Positions 4,917 to 6,031 of a stretch of 6,031 nucleotides of DNA are shown here, in pieces. The notes beneath the pieces were generated by a model. That model did not search any database and had not been told where the DNA came from. It saw only the letters and a program-made list of their open reading frames with translations. This stretch comes from Deltaproteobacteria bacterium (GTDB lineage Bacteria; Desulfobacterota; Binatia; Binatales; Binataceae). The position numbers were made by a program, and so were the translations under genes. The stretch's first letter is position 1. Every line of letters begins with the position of its first letter. Where the stretch lies: assembly GCA_021799555.1 (NCBI GenBank), contig JAJZAG010000236.1, positions 1-6,031 of the forward strand. The letters run 5' to 3'.

Positions 4917-6031
4917 TCAATCAGGACGGGCCAGTTCTGCGGCGAAGCATCGCTCGAAAATCAGGCGGATTCGTTCACGCCGCGGGCGCAGCGCCGCCAT
5001 CATCCGCTCCGAGCCGTGCGGGCCCCGGTAGCCCATTCGGCGCGCCAGCGGCAACAGGGCGGCGGGATCGGTCGGGACGGCCCAGGCGGGCTGATCGCTC
5101 TCGATCCGGAGCCGGTTTTCGAGCCGGGTCAGGAACGCGAAGCCTTCGGTCAGATGCGCCGCGTCGGCTGGTGCTATAAATCCGGCGTCAGCCGCCGCGG
5201 CGATCAGCGCGCGGGTGCTTCTGGCGCGCAGCGCGGGAAGCGCCGCGCCGTGGCGCAGCGCCATCAGTTGCGCAACGAATTCGACATCGACGAGTCCGCC
5301 GCGCCCGTGCTTCAAATTGAGCCGCGCTTTGTTCTCGGCGCCGATCTCGTGCTCCATCCGCGAACGCATCGCGGCTATCTCCGCAACCTCCTTGCGATTG
5401 ATCGCACGGCTGAAAACGAATTCCATCCGCGCGGCTTCGACCGCTTCGGCAAGACTGGCGGCGCCCGCCACCACCCGTCCGCGCACCAGCGCCTGCCGCT
5501 CCCATACCGCACTGCTCTGCCGATGGTAGTCGCGAAAGCCGGTGAGCGAAGTGACCAGCGGCCCCTGATTTCCCGAGGGCCGGAGGCGCAGGTCGAGCTT
5601 GTACGCGTAACCTTCCCGGGTGCGTGATTCCAGAGTCGCGATCAGTTTCTGCGCAATTCGCGACGCCGCCACCCGCCCGCCCTCCGCTTCGTCTCCATCG
5701 TCGTCGTACACGAAAATCAGGTCGAGATCGGAATTATAAGTCATCTCGCCGGCTCCGAGACGACCCATCGCCAGCGCCACCAACCTGAGTGCGGACGGAA
5801 TCGGATAGCGCGCCGCGCAGTCGGCCTGCGCTATCTCGAGCGCGGCTCCAACCACCACCTCGGCAAGGTTTGACAGTTCGGTCTCGACCTCTTCGACTTC
5901 GAGATCGCCCGCCAGGTCGGCGATCGCGATGCGCAGGAACTCCTGATGCCGGAATGCGCGCAGCGCGTCGAGTCTGCCCTCAAAGTCCGTGTTCGCGCCG
6001 ACTATTCCCGCCATTTCCGCGCGCAAGTCCC
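4917..6031 (-). CDS. glnE: Glutamine synthetase adenylyltransferase GlnE, C-terminal part (5' end beyond window)
   Basis: GlnE adenylylates and deadenylylates glutamine synthetase in response to PII and glutamine, setting nitrogen assimilation. Full proteins have about 950 residues in two nucleotidyltransferase halves: an N-terminal deadenylylating one and a C-terminal adenylylating one. Only about the last 371 codons are here, and the reading frame continues off the right edge, so no true start lies in the window. Visible parts, counting from the TTG codon at 6026: LRAFRHQEFLRIAIADLAGDL (22-42), the nucleotidyltransferase motif MGRLGAGEMTYNSDLDLIF (87-105) with metal-binding Asp100 and Asp102, KLDLRLRPSGNQGPLVTS (143-160), WERQALVRGRVV (175-186), then the helical C-terminal region with GRGGLVDVEF. 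These match the C-terminal adenylylating half. The gene ends in TGA 31 bases from btuB, tail to tail. It has no evident link to the B12 genes. Confidence 0.95.
   Translation of the reverse strand, partial: DLRAEMAGIVGANTDFEGRLDALRAFRHQEFLRIAIADLAGDLEVEEVETELSNLAEVVVGAALEIAQADCAARYPIPSALRLVALAMGRLGAGEMTYNSDLDLIFVYDDDGDEAEGGRVAASRIAQKLIATLESRTREGYAYKLDLRLRPSGNQGPLVTSLTGFRDYHRQSSAVWERQALVRGRVVAGAASLAEAVEAARMEFVFSRAINRKEVAEIAAMRSRMEHEIGAENKARLNLKHGRGGLVDVEFVAQLMALRHGAALPALRARSTRALIAAAADAGFIAPADAAHLTEGFAFLTRLENRLRIESDQPAWAVPTDPAALLPLARRMGYRGPHGSERMMAALRPRRERIRLIFERCFAAELARPD

Noticed and set aside
4885..5031. Small plus-strand frame of 48 codons starting at an ATG that overlaps the btuB TAA stop.
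   Set aside because: It runs antisense through the end of glnE, has a composition of mostly Arg/Ser/Ala typical of shadow frames, and has no ribosome binding site of its own.
4722..5627. Plus-strand open frame of 301 codons across the end of btuB and into glnE.
   Set aside because: It overlaps two well-supported genes in other frames and shows no domain, so it is a high-GC shadow.
6024..6026. TTG codon at 6026 (minus strand) as the start of glnE.
   Set aside because: The protein begins in the middle of a conserved GlnE region and the frame stays open to the window edge, so this is an internal leucine codon of a truncated gene.

Overview
The window reads as a GC-rich chromosome segment from a Gram-negative bacterium. 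An outer membrane is implied by a TonB-dependent receptor with a signal peptide and a C-terminal phenylalanine. The use of GlnE and the vitamin B12 gene names fits a proteobacterium-like or related environmental lineage, but nothing here fixes the taxon and I do not name one.

Layout, left to right. Bases 1-75 hold no supported gene. cobT (76-1140, +) and cobS (1146-1919, +) form a tight two-gene unit with a 5-base gap. cobU/cobP (1927-2454, -) meets cobS tail to tail across 7 bases. A 382-base divergent intergenic region (2455-2836) carries a possible promoter, a clear cobalamin riboswitch aptamer and a downstream set of hairpins, the last of which buries the ribosome binding site of the next gene. 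btuB (2837-4885, +) follows. glnE (4917-6031, -) runs in from the right edge and meets btuB tail to tail across 31 bases; only its C-terminal adenylyltransferase half is present.

How the genes work together. CobU activates adenosylcobinamide to adenosylcobinamide-GDP. CobT makes alpha-ribazole phosphate from dimethylbenzimidazole and nicotinate mononucleotide. CobS joins the two halves to give adenosylcobalamin (phosphate). This is the complete nucleotide-loop assembly step of B12 synthesis or salvage. BtuB imports corrinoids across the outer membrane and is the gene placed under the B12-sensing riboswitch. The picture is corrinoid uptake plus lower-ligand attachment. glnE belongs to nitrogen control (glutamine synthetase adenylylation) and appears to be an unrelated neighbour.

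I found no mobile element, CRISPR array, tRNA or rRNA, and no evidence of a new biological system. The most interesting part is the expression platform of the riboswitch, where a 12-pair helix covers the btuB Shine-Dalgarno sequence and an upstream hairpin carries a near-copy of that sequence that could act as its competitor.
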